A DNA stretch of 64,000 nt from Pirellulales bacterium (GTDB lineage: Bacteria; Planctomycetota; Planctomycetia; Pirellulales; JACPPG01): assembly GCA_036490175.1 (NCBI GenBank), contig DASXEJ010000355.1, positions 1 through 64,000 on the forward strand, given 5' to 3'. A program made the position numbers and the translations under genes. A model generated the notes under the pieces. The model made no database searches. It was not told the DNA's origin and worked only from the letters and a program-made list of their open reading frames with translations. Shown in pieces: positions 7,977 to 17,098 of this stretch. The number at the start of each line of letters is the position of its first letter. Position 1 is the first letter of the stretch.

Positions 7977-9175
7977 TTCAACATCCTGGCTTCGCACAGA
8001 TCCAGCCAATCGCCTACGTCCATGTCGTCGCCAAAGTCCACGAGGAACTTTAAGCGGTTGATTCCTGTAATATCAAGCTCCACAGGCCGCGGAGCGTCCT
8101 TGCCTGAGAGCGTCTGCTCAAACAGTGTGCGCTCGTCGCCAAGAATCACCAATCGCAAGTTGCCGCCCGGACGCAGCCGATCATCGATGCCCAGCACCGC
8201 CCGAAAAAGATGAAACTTTTCGGGCAGCCGGTACGAGATCTCGGTGCGGCTGTGCAGGGTCAACCCCTTGGCGTAGTCCTTGCCGCCAACCCGCAACGGC
8301 CCGCCGTCGGGCGAGCGGTCGGCCCGCGCGCGAAAGAACTCGGCAGCGGCCAGTGACACGTTGGCGTCGCCCAGGTAAGGAGTCCAATGGGACGACTCGG
8401 GCTCCAGGTCGCCAAGATACTTCACGTTGCTCGGCGAAAAGTCGATACGTGCGAGACCTGCCAGCGGCCGCGCGAGAGTTACTCCCCCGGTGGTACGCAG
8501 GCGCAACATATCGCCGTCCAGTTCCAGCGACTCGGCCCGCAAGCGCGAGCCGGCCGCGTCCGTGACGACGCCGTGCGAAATCCCAGCCGCGGGTCGGCCG
8601 GAATCGTTGTAAAGCAATCCATCGACTTTGGATCGTTTGACGCGCAACGTATCACCGTCGAGTTCAAATTTCACGATGTCGTCGGCAACGTCGCGCAGCA
8701 TGCCACTGAGAAAATCGAGCGCGTCGTTTTTGCGGACCACGAGCGAATCGGTGCTGCGATCCGATTTGACGATTTCGGCCCATTGATCGGCCAGTGGTCC
8801 GGCATGCTCGCGGAAGCGCACGTTGTCGATCGCGCGCGTGGGAATCTCGATGTTGCCTCCGCCGACGAGCGCCAGTCGCGCCTGGGAATCGCTGGCGGTA
8901 TACGTTTTGGCAAGCAGCAGCGACCCATCGGCCAGGGTCACCCAGGCCGCGGGCTGTTCTGCCGCCGGGGCGCCTGGCGCCGCGGGAGCCGACATGGAGA
9001 AACTCATTCCGGCCAACTGCTTCGTCGCGAACTCGCGCGGACCTTCGGCCGTTTCCAATACCACGCTCTCGTTGGCCAGCCGGACCAATTGACCGGCGAC
9101 CGAGTCTCCGTCGAGCGTTTGCACCTGGGCCGAGGGCGTCGCCGCCAGCAGCGCGGTGAGTATCAGTAGTCCCAT
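7973..9175 (-). CDS. Secreted NPCBM-type carbohydrate-binding-module protein
   Basis: The 400-residue protein has a signal peptide (MGLLILTALLAATPSAQ), an N-terminal region with two DG-containing beta repeats typical of small SH3-like domains (TLDGDSVAGQL and TLADGSLLLAK), and a C-terminal domain at about 270-398. That domain resembles NPCBM: KDYAKGLTLHSRTEISY and FRAVLGIDDRL match its core pattern of a stretch ending GLxxHS and then a G(I/V)D segment. NPCBM domains are thought to bind glycans or support larger enzymes. The ATG at 9175 has AGAGG about 8 bases upstream and opens the signal peptide. Its stop overlaps the start of the active protease gene, tying it to that group. Confidence 0.8.
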   Translation of the reverse strand: MGLLILTALLAATPSAQVQTLDGDSVAGQLVRLANESVVLETAEGPREFATKQLAGMSFSMSAPAAPGAPAAEQPAAWVTLADGSLLLAKTYTASDSQARLALVGGGNIEIPTRAIDNVRFREHAGPLADQWAEIVKSDRSTDSLVVRKNDALDFLSGMLRDVADDIVKFELDGDTLRVKRSKVDGLLYNDSGRPAAGISHGVVTDAAGSRLRAESLELDGDMLRLRTTGGVTLARPLAGLARIDFSPSNVKYLGDLEPESSHWTPYLGDANVSLAAAEFFRARADRSPDGGPLRVGGKDYAKGLTLHSRTEISYRLPEKFHLFRAVLGIDDRLRPGGNLRLVILGDERTLFEQTLSGKDAPRPVELDITGINRLKFLVDFGDDMDVGDWLDLCEARMLK

Positions 9176-9288
9176 GCAAACTACCTCTTCTGTGCCATCC
9201 TTGGTCTCAGGCAATCGGCGGTCGAACCGTGTGGATTACGGGGGGCCGACCGAGCCGTTCCATCCCCGAACAATGCGCTTTAGCTATT

Positions 9289-10344
9289 CTACCGGTCAGC
9301 TTCGTCCTCGGTCGCCAACTTTCGGAAATACTGCTCAATAATGTCTCGATAATGCGACGGAAAATCCTTGCCAATCTGCTGTAGGGCCTCCTCGCGCTCC
9401 TTGGCAGGCAGGTCACCCCAGCCGGCCGTCTTGCCGAGGTTGCGACGGTCGACCTCGCCTGGCCCATGAGCCCCCGCGATCCGACTGTCGGGCATGGGCT
9501 GCGACGGCGGAGGGGCGCCGCCGGCGCCGCTTTGTTGTTGCTGCTGTTGCTGTTGCTGCTCCATCTTTTCGATCATCTTATCGAGCGAGGCGATGACGTC
9601 GTCCTCTTCCTTGCGCACCTTTTCGCCGGCGCGTCCCAGGTCAAGCCGACGGCGGATATCGTCCATTCGTCGCGCGATGTGATCGAGCGAATCGTCTTCC
9701 AACGACTTCAGATCCTCCTTCATCAAGCCGGCCACCGTGACATAGCGCGGCGGACCCTCCACGACTTCGCTGAGCAGGCGGTCGATCGTTTTCAGTCCGT
9801 CCGCCTTGTTGAGCAGCTGATGATGGGCCACGCTTTGAAAGAACAGCAGCGTCGCGGGGTCGACCACGTCGGCCGGTTCGAGCCCGGCTAATTGCTCCAG
9901 CGATTCGTCGTATAACCGCTGCTGCGACAACCAGCGTCCGTAGTACAACCGCAAGTTATTGCGGACGAACGCTGGCGTTTCTTTGTCAGCGAGCCATTCC
10001 TGTGCCGCCAGCGGCTTCGGATCGCGCGGCTTACCGCACAGGTTGCACAGCGACTTGGCGCGTGGGTCGACCAGGCAGAAAGTCGCCGCCAGGCGATCCA
10101 AGCTGGTGGCGGTCGCGTAGGGGCCCGCGTCCGCTTGCCAAATCTCGGCCGCCGCGGATTTGACGTCCGTATCGGTCTGCCGCTGGTCGAGCCAGGCCAG
10201 GACGCGCTCGCGCACTTCGGTGAGCGGCGGCGCCTTGAGCACTGGAACGTTGGCCAATGCGTCGGGCTGCGAGCCACGCGCCGGCGAGGATGCAGATAGC
10301 GCCAGCACGAGGGCACACAACGTAATGACGATGGGAGCGTTCAT
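9289..10344 (-). CDS. Secreted Gln-rich protein of the MoxR operon, unknown function
   Basis: The 351-residue protein has a signal peptide (1-24, ending SPARGS), a helical region with one CNLCGKPRDPK segment (about 100-110), a run of eight Gln near residue 266, a Gly/Pro/Ser linker and a conserved-looking C-terminus (about 300-345) containing GWGDLPAKEREEALQQIGKD followed by a segment ending in HYRDIIEQYFRKLA. I have seen similar C-termini in planctomycete MoxR/von Willebrand operons, but no function is known to me. Its ATG overlaps the stop of the upstream coiled-coil gene (10341-10344, ATGA), showing translational coupling. Confidence 0.75.
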   Translation of the reverse strand: MNAPIVITLCALVLALSASSPARGSQPDALANVPVLKAPPLTEVRERVLAWLDQRQTDTDVKSAAAEIWQADAGPYATATSLDRLAATFCLVDPRAKSLCNLCGKPRDPKPLAAQEWLADKETPAFVRNNLRLYYGRWLSQQRLYDESLEQLAGLEPADVVDPATLLFFQSVAHHQLLNKADGLKTIDRLLSEVVEGPPRYVTVAGLMKEDLKSLEDDSLDHIARRMDDIRRRLDLGRAGEKVRKEEDDVIASLDKMIEKMEQQQQQQQQQSGAGGAPPPSQPMPDSRIAGAHGPGEVDRRNLGKTAGWGDLPAKEREEALQQIGKDFPSHYRDIIEQYFRKLATEDEADR

Positions 10345-12269
10345 CGGTTTTTCCCCGTGACGATGTCGCGCGTTACGCGGAACACGCTTTCCTCACGCTC
10401 GGCCAGGCGTTGCAATTGGTCCAACAGCTCGGGCTTGTCGGCCTGCCCAACGTCTCCTTCAACCAGACGCGCCAATCGTTTGGTGCGCATGTTGATGCGC
10501 ATTTGCAGAGAACGGATCATCTTCAACTCGGCCAATTGATCGATCAGCGGCGGATCAGGCTGCTCCCCTTCGGCAGGGGGTTGCTGTTGCTGCTGCTTCT
10601 GTTTCTCCATGTCTTGTTGCGCTTTTTGAAGCGCCTCGATCATCTCTTCCAACGCCGCGATCACGTCCTCTTCGATCCCTTGGGTGATGTCGCCCACGTC
10701 CGACTGGCCCAATCGCGCGACGATCTGGTCCATGTCCTCGCGCATCTGTTCGACCGCTTCGGGAAAGGCCACGGCGGACCCCTCTTCGCGAAGCACCGTC
10801 AGGGCACTTTCGGCTTCGAGCACGATTTGCGACTCTCTGCGGCTCAGGCGGCCGGCCTCGATCTCGTCATCGCGATCGCGCTCGGCCGACGGCGTGCGAT
10901 CGACCCGCTTGGTTCCTTCGTAAACCTCGATCTGGGCTTGCAGCATCTTGCGGAAGCGGGCTTCGAGCATGGCCAGCATGCGCTCGAGCTCTTCCTCGCG
11001 CAATTGACGCAGGATCTCTTCCAACTCGGCCTTCGCCTGCTCTAGCTCGCGGATGGCGGCCTCTTGCTCTTCGGCGGCTCCCTCGCGCTGGGCCTTTTCC
11101 AGTTTTTGTCGGGCGGTATCCATCTTCTCTTGCGCGGCCTGCACGCGCTTGCGCGCCGAGTCGGCCGATTTCTGCTGCGGACTCTGATCCTGTTGGTCCT
11201 CGTCCGACTGTTCCCCTTGATTCTGCCCCTGCTGTTGTTCGCCCTGTTGTTTTTGGTCGTTTGGCTTGCCCGACTTGCCTTGCGCTTCGGATGGTTTTTG
11301 TTCGTCCGCGCCTTTCTTCTTTTCGTCATTCGCGGACTTGTCATCCGCTTGTTTATCGTCTGGCTTCTTGCCGGACTTGTCTTCGTTGGATTTGTCGCGG
11401 TCCGATTTCTTGTCGTCGGGATTGCCCTGTTTCGCGGGTTTCTGGTCGTCGCCTTTGCCAGGAGAGGATTGGCCCTCGCCCTCGGGTTTACTTGACTGGG
11501 AATCGTCTTGTTTGTCGGACTGTTTATCCGATGGTTTGTCGGTACCGTTTTGGTCGTTCTTTTTTTGCTGTTTTTGATTTTCGCTGCCGGCATCGCCCTC
11601 GGAGTCCGCGGGCTTATTGCCTTCTTGCGGTTTCATGTCCTCGGCCAGCTTGGCCGTGTCCTCGGCGACTTTGCCCTGGCCGCGGGCGAGGTCCTGTAGA
11701 TCGCCGTTGCCCGAGGTCTGTCCCTGCAATTGCCGCTCTTTATTGATCAGCTCGGTGACGCGGCGGATCTGTTCTTTGACGCGCGCGCGTTCGTCTTTCA
11801 AACCCTTGTCGCGTTCCTCGGACATGAGCAGTTCGAGCAACTCGGCCAGGTCCTTGTTGACATCGTTCTGGCCGCTCAGTGCGACCGAGAGCCGATCCTG
11901 CGTGAGCAATTCGACCAGCTTGTCCAGCTGCAGGCCGATCAACTGGTGCTTGCTTTCGGCCACGGCCTTGCGCAATAGCGCGGCCCGCTTCGGATCCGAG
12001 GGTGCGGTAAGCTCCGCCATGCGCAGCAGCACTTCCTCGAAGCGCTTGTACTTTTCCGAAAGCTCACCCTGCTGGCGGGCTAGATCCGCCGCCGAACCGG
12101 CGTCCGGGGCCGTGGACTCTGCCGCATCCCCCGTTGCCGCGGGCGCGTCCGCGGCCCGTGCCGCTGGCATGCTGGCGGCCGGCGACCAGAAGACAATGGC
12201 GAGCAGCGCGGGAACGATGCTCAGGACCCAAGAGGTCCGGGCGGTTTTTGCCGAAATTCGGGCCCTCAT
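10341..12269 (-). CDS. Secreted, highly charged coiled-coil protein of the MoxR operon
   Basis: The 642-residue protein has a signal or anchor sequence (about 12-40), long helices in heptad pattern (about 60-200 and 370-560) and a very low-complexity middle (about 205-370) made almost only of Lys, Asp, Gln, Ser, Gly, Pro and Glu. A poly-Gln stretch follows near 575. Such proteins between a DUF4175-like gene and a short Gln-rich gene recur in planctomycete MoxR operons; a structural or scaffold role outside the cytoplasmic membrane is inference. Start and stop both overlap their neighbours by four bases (12266-12269 and 10341-10344). Because of the low complexity, homology searches will be unreliable here. 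Confidence 0.78.
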   Translation of the reverse strand: MRARISAKTARTSWVLSIVPALLAIVFWSPAASMPAARAADAPAATGDAAESTAPDAGSAADLARQQGELSEKYKRFEEVLLRMAELTAPSDPKRAALLRKAVAESKHQLIGLQLDKLVELLTQDRLSVALSGQNDVNKDLAELLELLMSEERDKGLKDERARVKEQIRRVTELINKERQLQGQTSGNGDLQDLARGQGKVAEDTAKLAEDMKPQEGNKPADSEGDAGSENQKQQKKNDQNGTDKPSDKQSDKQDDSQSSKPEGEGQSSPGKGDDQKPAKQGNPDDKKSDRDKSNEDKSGKKPDDKQADDKSANDEKKKGADEQKPSEAQGKSGKPNDQKQQGEQQQGQNQGEQSDEDQQDQSPQQKSADSARKRVQAAQEKMDTARQKLEKAQREGAAEEQEAAIRELEQAKAELEEILRQLREEELERMLAMLEARFRKMLQAQIEVYEGTKRVDRTPSAERDRDDEIEAGRLSRRESQIVLEAESALTVLREEGSAVAFPEAVEQMREDMDQIVARLGQSDVGDITQGIEEDVIAALEEMIEALQKAQQDMEKQKQQQQQPPAEGEQPDPPLIDQLAELKMIRSLQMRINMRTKRLARLVEGDVGQADKPELLDQLQRLAEREESVFRVTRDIVTGKNR

Positions 12270-14530
12270 GGCGAGTCCTCCAACAAGTCGCGCACCTTGC
12301 GCTTCTGCCGCTCGCGAATTTGATCCTGCAACGTCTTTTCCGACGTGATGATCGATCGCAACATTTCGATCGCTTCGTTAAAGCTCTCTAGCTCGAGCAT
12401 TTTATCCCGCACGCGCACCATTTCGACCAGGATCGCATCGGCCTGTTCCACGGCCGCACGGCGGGCCGCCGGCGCGGACTGCGGATCGTGCAATTGGCCC
12501 AGTAGGGCCTTCAGGCGGCGATCCCACTCGGGGAACATCTTTTCGGTGATCCCCTTCAGCGGCTCGGCGATATGATCTTTCAGGCGGATTTTCAACTCTT
12601 CGGTATCGACCCGATTGTTGATCAACTCCTCGCGGATCTCGTCGAATGCCACGGCGACGCCGAGCGTTTCCTGGGCATTCTTCTCGGCGTTTTGTCGAGC
12701 CCGTTCGACGCGCAAATGAGCCAGCGAGGGGGCATCCGCGTCGGCCGAGTCCGAGCTTTTTGTAGCGTCGTTGCCCTTGGCTTGATCGTCGGCCGACGGC
12801 GACGCGGGAGATGTCTCGGCCTGATCCGCCGGCAACTCGGCCAGCGAATTGCGGGTCTCCGTCACCTCGTCGATGATTGTTTCGTAGCGCTGACGCAGGT
12901 TCAGCTCACGCGACTCCAACATGGCACGCAACGTCTCGGGCGTGACGACATCAAGCTGGAAGCGCTCGCCGAGGGCCGTATGCGGATGATCCCCGTCGAC
13001 AAGATGGTAGCCGTCGGTGGCCTGGGCTCCGAACAAAACCTTCTGGCCGGCCTTTAGCGCCAGCTCGCGCACTTCGAACGCTTCATCGACGTCAACTTCG
13101 TTTTGACCCGCCGGCGCCGTGGCAAAGGCAGGGTGCTGGGCCTCTTGCTCGTCGATCGTGACATTGAACGCGGCCGCCGCCACTCCATAATCGTCGACGA
13201 TCTGCCCCACCAGGGGTAGCCGCGCTTGGGGCGTGATGGCCGTGCCGATGCCGCGTAATTGCAGCGATATCTGCGGGGACTCGTCCGCCACGGCCGAGAG
13301 CGATACCACGAACGGTTTGCGGTTGTGAATGCCGTCCGTGTCGAACAGCGTGAAAGCCAACGTCGCATCCCCCGCGAGTTCCGGCATGGTAAAGCGAATC
13401 GTGCGCAGGTCGTCACCGGCGCTGGGCAGCAGCACCGTCTCTGTGTGCAACGTTTTGTCGTCGATCGGATAATCGATCTGCGCGCGAATCAAATCCTTGT
13501 TGGCCCTGGCCCGCACGGTGATCCGCGTTCCCAAGGGAATTTGCATCGATCCGGTCACCGGAATTTCGTGCGGGCTGCGATTCATATACGCCGGGTACTC
13601 GCAGAGCAGCGTCGTTTCATCCACCGTGGGGCTGTCGACGACGCGAATGCGCAAATCGCGCACGCGGGCGTCGCCGCCGAAGACGTCGAACGAAAGCGAG
13701 GAGAGCACACTGCTGAAAGTATGACGAAAATCCTGGTATTCGTCTTGGTCAATCGTCGCATTGCCGACGCGGGTCAGCGTGTCGCGTCCGCGGACACCTT
13801 CTTCGGTCGCATAGCGGATTTGCACGATCTCCGGCACATGAGGCATCGACAGGTCGGCGCGCACCAGTACGTCGACGTCGTCCCCTTTGGCCACCACCTT
13901 CTCGCCATTCTCGAAGCCGACTATGACCAAGCGCGACGTGCGCGGCCAGGGGTCGTCGGTCGCTCCGGTCAAACGATCGACCCCGAAGCGCATCGTGGCC
14001 GGCACCGCCAATGCACCGACGGCCAACGTCGCGACGAGCACGGCCGCCGCCACAACCGAGCGAACCAGCGGGGTACGCCGGAAAATATCGTCCAGCCGCA
14101 CGCCATGAGCGCGGTGGGCGGCCTGCTCGAGCGTATGGGATAGCATCTCGCGTCCGAATTCCCCCAGGTCGCGATCGGACTGTGTCAGGTCGACCGACGT
14201 CAGCAGGCTGTCGTCGAAGGCGCGAAACCGGCGTTCGAGAAGCAACGCCAGGCGGGTGTCAGAAAGGGACGTCGCCAGCCGCAAGATCACCAATCGATAG
14301 AAAACCACCACGGTCGCGATTGCGCCCAGGCCCAGCAGGCCGCGCCGCCAGGCGACCGGCGGCTCGAAGAACCAGTCCACTGCCAGGCTGAGCCAGAACG
14401 TGGCGCAGAGAGTAGCGATTGTCGCGGCCAAACCTTCGACCACGATATAGCGACGAATTCGCTGTCGCAGCTGCGCCAGAAGCGAGCTGACATGCGGTTC
14501 GAGCCGTGGTCGTTCTTCTGCGATGGCCAT
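12266..14530 (-). CDS. DUF4175-like membrane protein of the MoxR operon
   Basis: The 754-residue protein has two N-terminal membrane helices (about 32-52 and 62-82), then a cytoplasmic-looking helical segment (RLALLLERRFRAFDDSLLTSVDL), a further helix near 150-170 and a large extracytoplasmic part of beta domains (about 180-500) followed by coiled coil (about 510-750). This matches the layout of DUF4175/BatD-like proteins beside MoxR-type ATPases. It overlaps the downstream coiled-coil gene by four bases and sits 126 bases behind the von Willebrand protein gene. The ATG at 14530 has only a weak ribosome-binding site. Likely role: envelope partner in a MoxR-dependent assembly process (inference from context). 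Confidence 0.78.
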   Translation of the reverse strand: MAIAEERPRLEPHVSSLLAQLRQRIRRYIVVEGLAATIATLCATFWLSLAVDWFFEPPVAWRRGLLGLGAIATVVVFYRLVILRLATSLSDTRLALLLERRFRAFDDSLLTSVDLTQSDRDLGEFGREMLSHTLEQAAHRAHGVRLDDIFRRTPLVRSVVAAAVLVATLAVGALAVPATMRFGVDRLTGATDDPWPRTSRLVIVGFENGEKVVAKGDDVDVLVRADLSMPHVPEIVQIRYATEEGVRGRDTLTRVGNATIDQDEYQDFRHTFSSVLSSLSFDVFGGDARVRDLRIRVVDSPTVDETTLLCEYPAYMNRSPHEIPVTGSMQIPLGTRITVRARANKDLIRAQIDYPIDDKTLHTETVLLPSAGDDLRTIRFTMPELAGDATLAFTLFDTDGIHNRKPFVVSLSAVADESPQISLQLRGIGTAITPQARLPLVGQIVDDYGVAAAAFNVTIDEQEAQHPAFATAPAGQNEVDVDEAFEVRELALKAGQKVLFGAQATDGYHLVDGDHPHTALGERFQLDVVTPETLRAMLESRELNLRQRYETIIDEVTETRNSLAELPADQAETSPASPSADDQAKGNDATKSSDSADADAPSLAHLRVERARQNAEKNAQETLGVAVAFDEIREELINNRVDTEELKIRLKDHIAEPLKGITEKMFPEWDRRLKALLGQLHDPQSAPAARRAAVEQADAILVEMVRVRDKMLELESFNEAIEMLRSIITSEKTLQDQIRERQKRKVRDLLEDSP

Positions 14531-14656
14531 CGATCTGGTTCTTGCCCGTGCCTGAAGCAGCGTGCGCTTATGGTGCTAAATGCTAGTGGATCGTGCGTTT
14601 AACTAAGGCGTTCACGGCGGACTTGCCGTCGTGCGTGACCCGTGTGTGACAATCGC

Positions 14657-17098
14657 TCATGCCAACTTTACCAACCTGCGAATCAACCATTCGCTGCAAA
14701 ACAGTGAACATACCGTGCCCATTACCCACCAGTTGTCCCACAGGCGAACGGGTGTATCGAGGACAATCGTCGAGCGGCTTTGATCGCGCAGCTGTTTGAC
14801 CAAGGGCCCTTCGTCCGTGCCGTTGCCGAATGCGGCGTCCAAGCCGACAAAATAGCTCCCGCCGGTTTTGTTGGCGATTTCGTTCAAAAGCGTGTCGTTG
14901 CGTTGCGGTTTCTCCCTTTCCAGGTCGGGCACTTTGACCTGAATACGGCGCGAGAGACGCTCGTCGGCCGATGCCGGTACTGCCAGCTCCAGCCGATAAA
15001 CCCCTTCCTTTCGGACGGTGAATTGCCCGGCAAAGTTCCCTGGTCGCGCCGGATCGGCCAACAGCGTGACGTTTTGCTGCGTAGTATCTGGCAGATAGAC
15101 CTGCAGAGTCGCTTGCGGCGCCACCAGCGGTTCGAACTGCGCGCCGTTGAGTTGCGCACGAACGGCCACGGTATTACCCAGCACGTAGCGATCACGTTCT
15201 ACCAGCAGCACGCCGCGGTTGGATCCGCGCAGTAGTCGGCCTTGCGAGACGAAGCGGATGAGCTTCGTATAAAATCGCTCGAAGTACGCCTCATTCTGGC
15301 TACGCAGGCGCCACATCTCGCCGCTGCCCAGATAAAACACGCGGCCGGCTCCAAAAAACTGGCCCGCCAGATAAACAGGCTGCTGGTCTCCCTCGCGCGC
15401 GCGGGGATCGGAAAAGCGGCCATATACCGTGGCGGCCGGCTTGGGCCCCTTTACCGAGTAGTAGCCGTACACTCCTTTGAATTCGGACCAGGCCCTGGCA
15501 CTGGCGGCTGCTGACTCGTCGATCCACAGGAACTCGGCGTCGGTGCCATCGCGGGTAAACTCGATCGGCCAGGGCTCTTTCGAGCCGTAGCGCCCATCGT
15601 CGAGGATCGAAAAGCGGCGATTGAACTCGACGGGATACAACGCCCGTATCTTGGCCAGCGATGCATCCTGCGCGAGAGAATCGCTGTAGATCGGGCCGGC
15701 CACGACAACCAGGCCCCCCGCCTGATCGGCGATCCAGCGCTCGAGCGCATCGATTTGATCCGACGACAGTGTTCGCCAGTTGGGGTCGAAGGCGATGATG
15801 CAGTCGTATTCGTACAGTTTTTCGCGCGTGGCGGGGAACTCGTCGAGAATTTCATGCGCATCCTGCGACATGCCTTCCTCGCCGGTTTCCAGCAGGACGT
15901 CGACGATCATGTCCTTGTCCCGGCGGAGTTGATTGCGCAGGAACTGGTATTCGCGTGTGGGGCCACCGGCGAAAAGCAGAATCTTGGTTTTGCGGTCGAC
16001 GATTTCGATGTCGACTTCTTGTTGATTGTCCCCCGCATAGGCATCCTTGGGCGGAGGTACGACACGCAATAGAAGCGTCTTGCGCCCCATGCTGTCGGGC
16101 ACCAACTCGAACGGCACCGGCACGACTTCGCCGTCTCCGCCGAGGGTCACCTGCGTTGCCTCGATCTTGCCCCCTTTCTCTCCGCCGGGTCGGGAGCCCG
16201 CCGCGGCCTCGTTCGACAGCAGTTCGACGGTGACGCTCTGCCCGGCCATACCCTGCGATTGCAGATAGCCGGTGGCGGTGTACTTGTCGCCCGGATAGGC
16301 ACGCGCCGGCACCACGAAGTCGCTGACGCGAACGTTGACATTCTGCCGGTCCGATCCGATGCCCACTGTGAAGACAGGAATTCCCGCTTCACGCGCAGTA
16401 GCCAACACCGACTGGGGCTCGATACCCGCGTTCTGCTGACCATCGGAAAACAAGATGACGCCCGAGACAGGCTCGCTGCGCTCTTCATTCAGGATTTGCC
16501 TCAGCGCCTGACCGAGCCGGGTTTCCACGCCGCGGGGAGCCAGTGATGCGTCCCACGATAATTCGGTGGCGCGCCGGGGTGCGGTCGTCCCCTCGTCCGT
16601 CGTGGGCTCTTTCGGCGGCAGCTTTTCCAGCGTCGTTACCCGCACCAGGTCCTGGTCGAAATGTGTGACCACGACATCATGTTTGCGTCGCAAGTCATCC
16701 AGAAAGCGCGACTGGGCCAGTGCCGACTGTACCTGTTGCGCCCGGCTCGGTTCGGCCGGTATTGGCGAGGCATCGGCATCGTGCAAACCCATGCTCAGGC
16801 TGGTGTCGATCATCAGCACGGCGCGGGAATTGGCCACGACTTCACGTTCGTTCCGCCATTGCGGTTGCAGGTATACGACCAGCAACACGGCCAAGGCGGC
16901 CACGCGGAGCGCCGTCAGCAAAGTGGCGACCGCCCGGCTCAGTTCGACGCTGTCCCGGCGATACATGTAAACGGTGAAGGCAACAATTGCGGCGAAGCCC
17001 ACAAGCGGCAGCAGCCAGCCCGACTCGGACTCGACGCGACCCCATTCAAATGTGGTGCGCATTCCGCCCGCGGCAATTAGCCAAGGAGTATTCGACAT
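14657..17098 (-). CDS. Membrane protein with von Willebrand factor A and glutamine-amidotransferase-like domains
   Basis: The 813-residue protein has two N-terminal helices (about 26-46 and 60-80), a VWA domain (about 93-265) with MIDAS motif DTSLS at 98-102, beta domains, a glutamine-amidotransferase-like alpha/beta domain (about 390-590, beginning ILLFAGGPTREYQF) and a C-terminal helix (WVMGTVCSLFC). The amidotransferase-like domain shows no Cys at the expected elbow (GGLVVVAGP), so it is probably a binding domain. The ATG at 17098 shares one base with the TGA of the preceding gene (TGATG); that, rather than the in-frame start at 17194, is taken as correct. VWA proteins of MoxR operons bind metals and protein partners. 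Confidence 0.85.
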   Translation of the reverse strand: MSNTPWLIAAGGMRTTFEWGRVESESGWLLPLVGFAAIVAFTVYMYRRDSVELSRAVATLLTALRVAALAVLLVVYLQPQWRNEREVVANSRAVLMIDTSLSMGLHDADASPIPAEPSRAQQVQSALAQSRFLDDLRRKHDVVVTHFDQDLVRVTTLEKLPPKEPTTDEGTTAPRRATELSWDASLAPRGVETRLGQALRQILNEERSEPVSGVILFSDGQQNAGIEPQSVLATAREAGIPVFTVGIGSDRQNVNVRVSDFVVPARAYPGDKYTATGYLQSQGMAGQSVTVELLSNEAAAGSRPGGEKGGKIEATQVTLGGDGEVVPVPFELVPDSMGRKTLLLRVVPPPKDAYAGDNQQEVDIEIVDRKTKILLFAGGPTREYQFLRNQLRRDKDMIVDVLLETGEEGMSQDAHEILDEFPATREKLYEYDCIIAFDPNWRTLSSDQIDALERWIADQAGGLVVVAGPIYSDSLAQDASLAKIRALYPVEFNRRFSILDDGRYGSKEPWPIEFTRDGTDAEFLWIDESAAASARAWSEFKGVYGYYSVKGPKPAATVYGRFSDPRAREGDQQPVYLAGQFFGAGRVFYLGSGEMWRLRSQNEAYFERFYTKLIRFVSQGRLLRGSNRGVLLVERDRYVLGNTVAVRAQLNGAQFEPLVAPQATLQVYLPDTTQQNVTLLADPARPGNFAGQFTVRKEGVYRLELAVPASADERLSRRIQVKVPDLEREKPQRNDTLLNEIANKTGGSYFVGLDAAFGNGTDEGPLVKQLRDQSRSTIVLDTPVRLWDNWWVMGTVCSLFCSEWLIRRLVKLA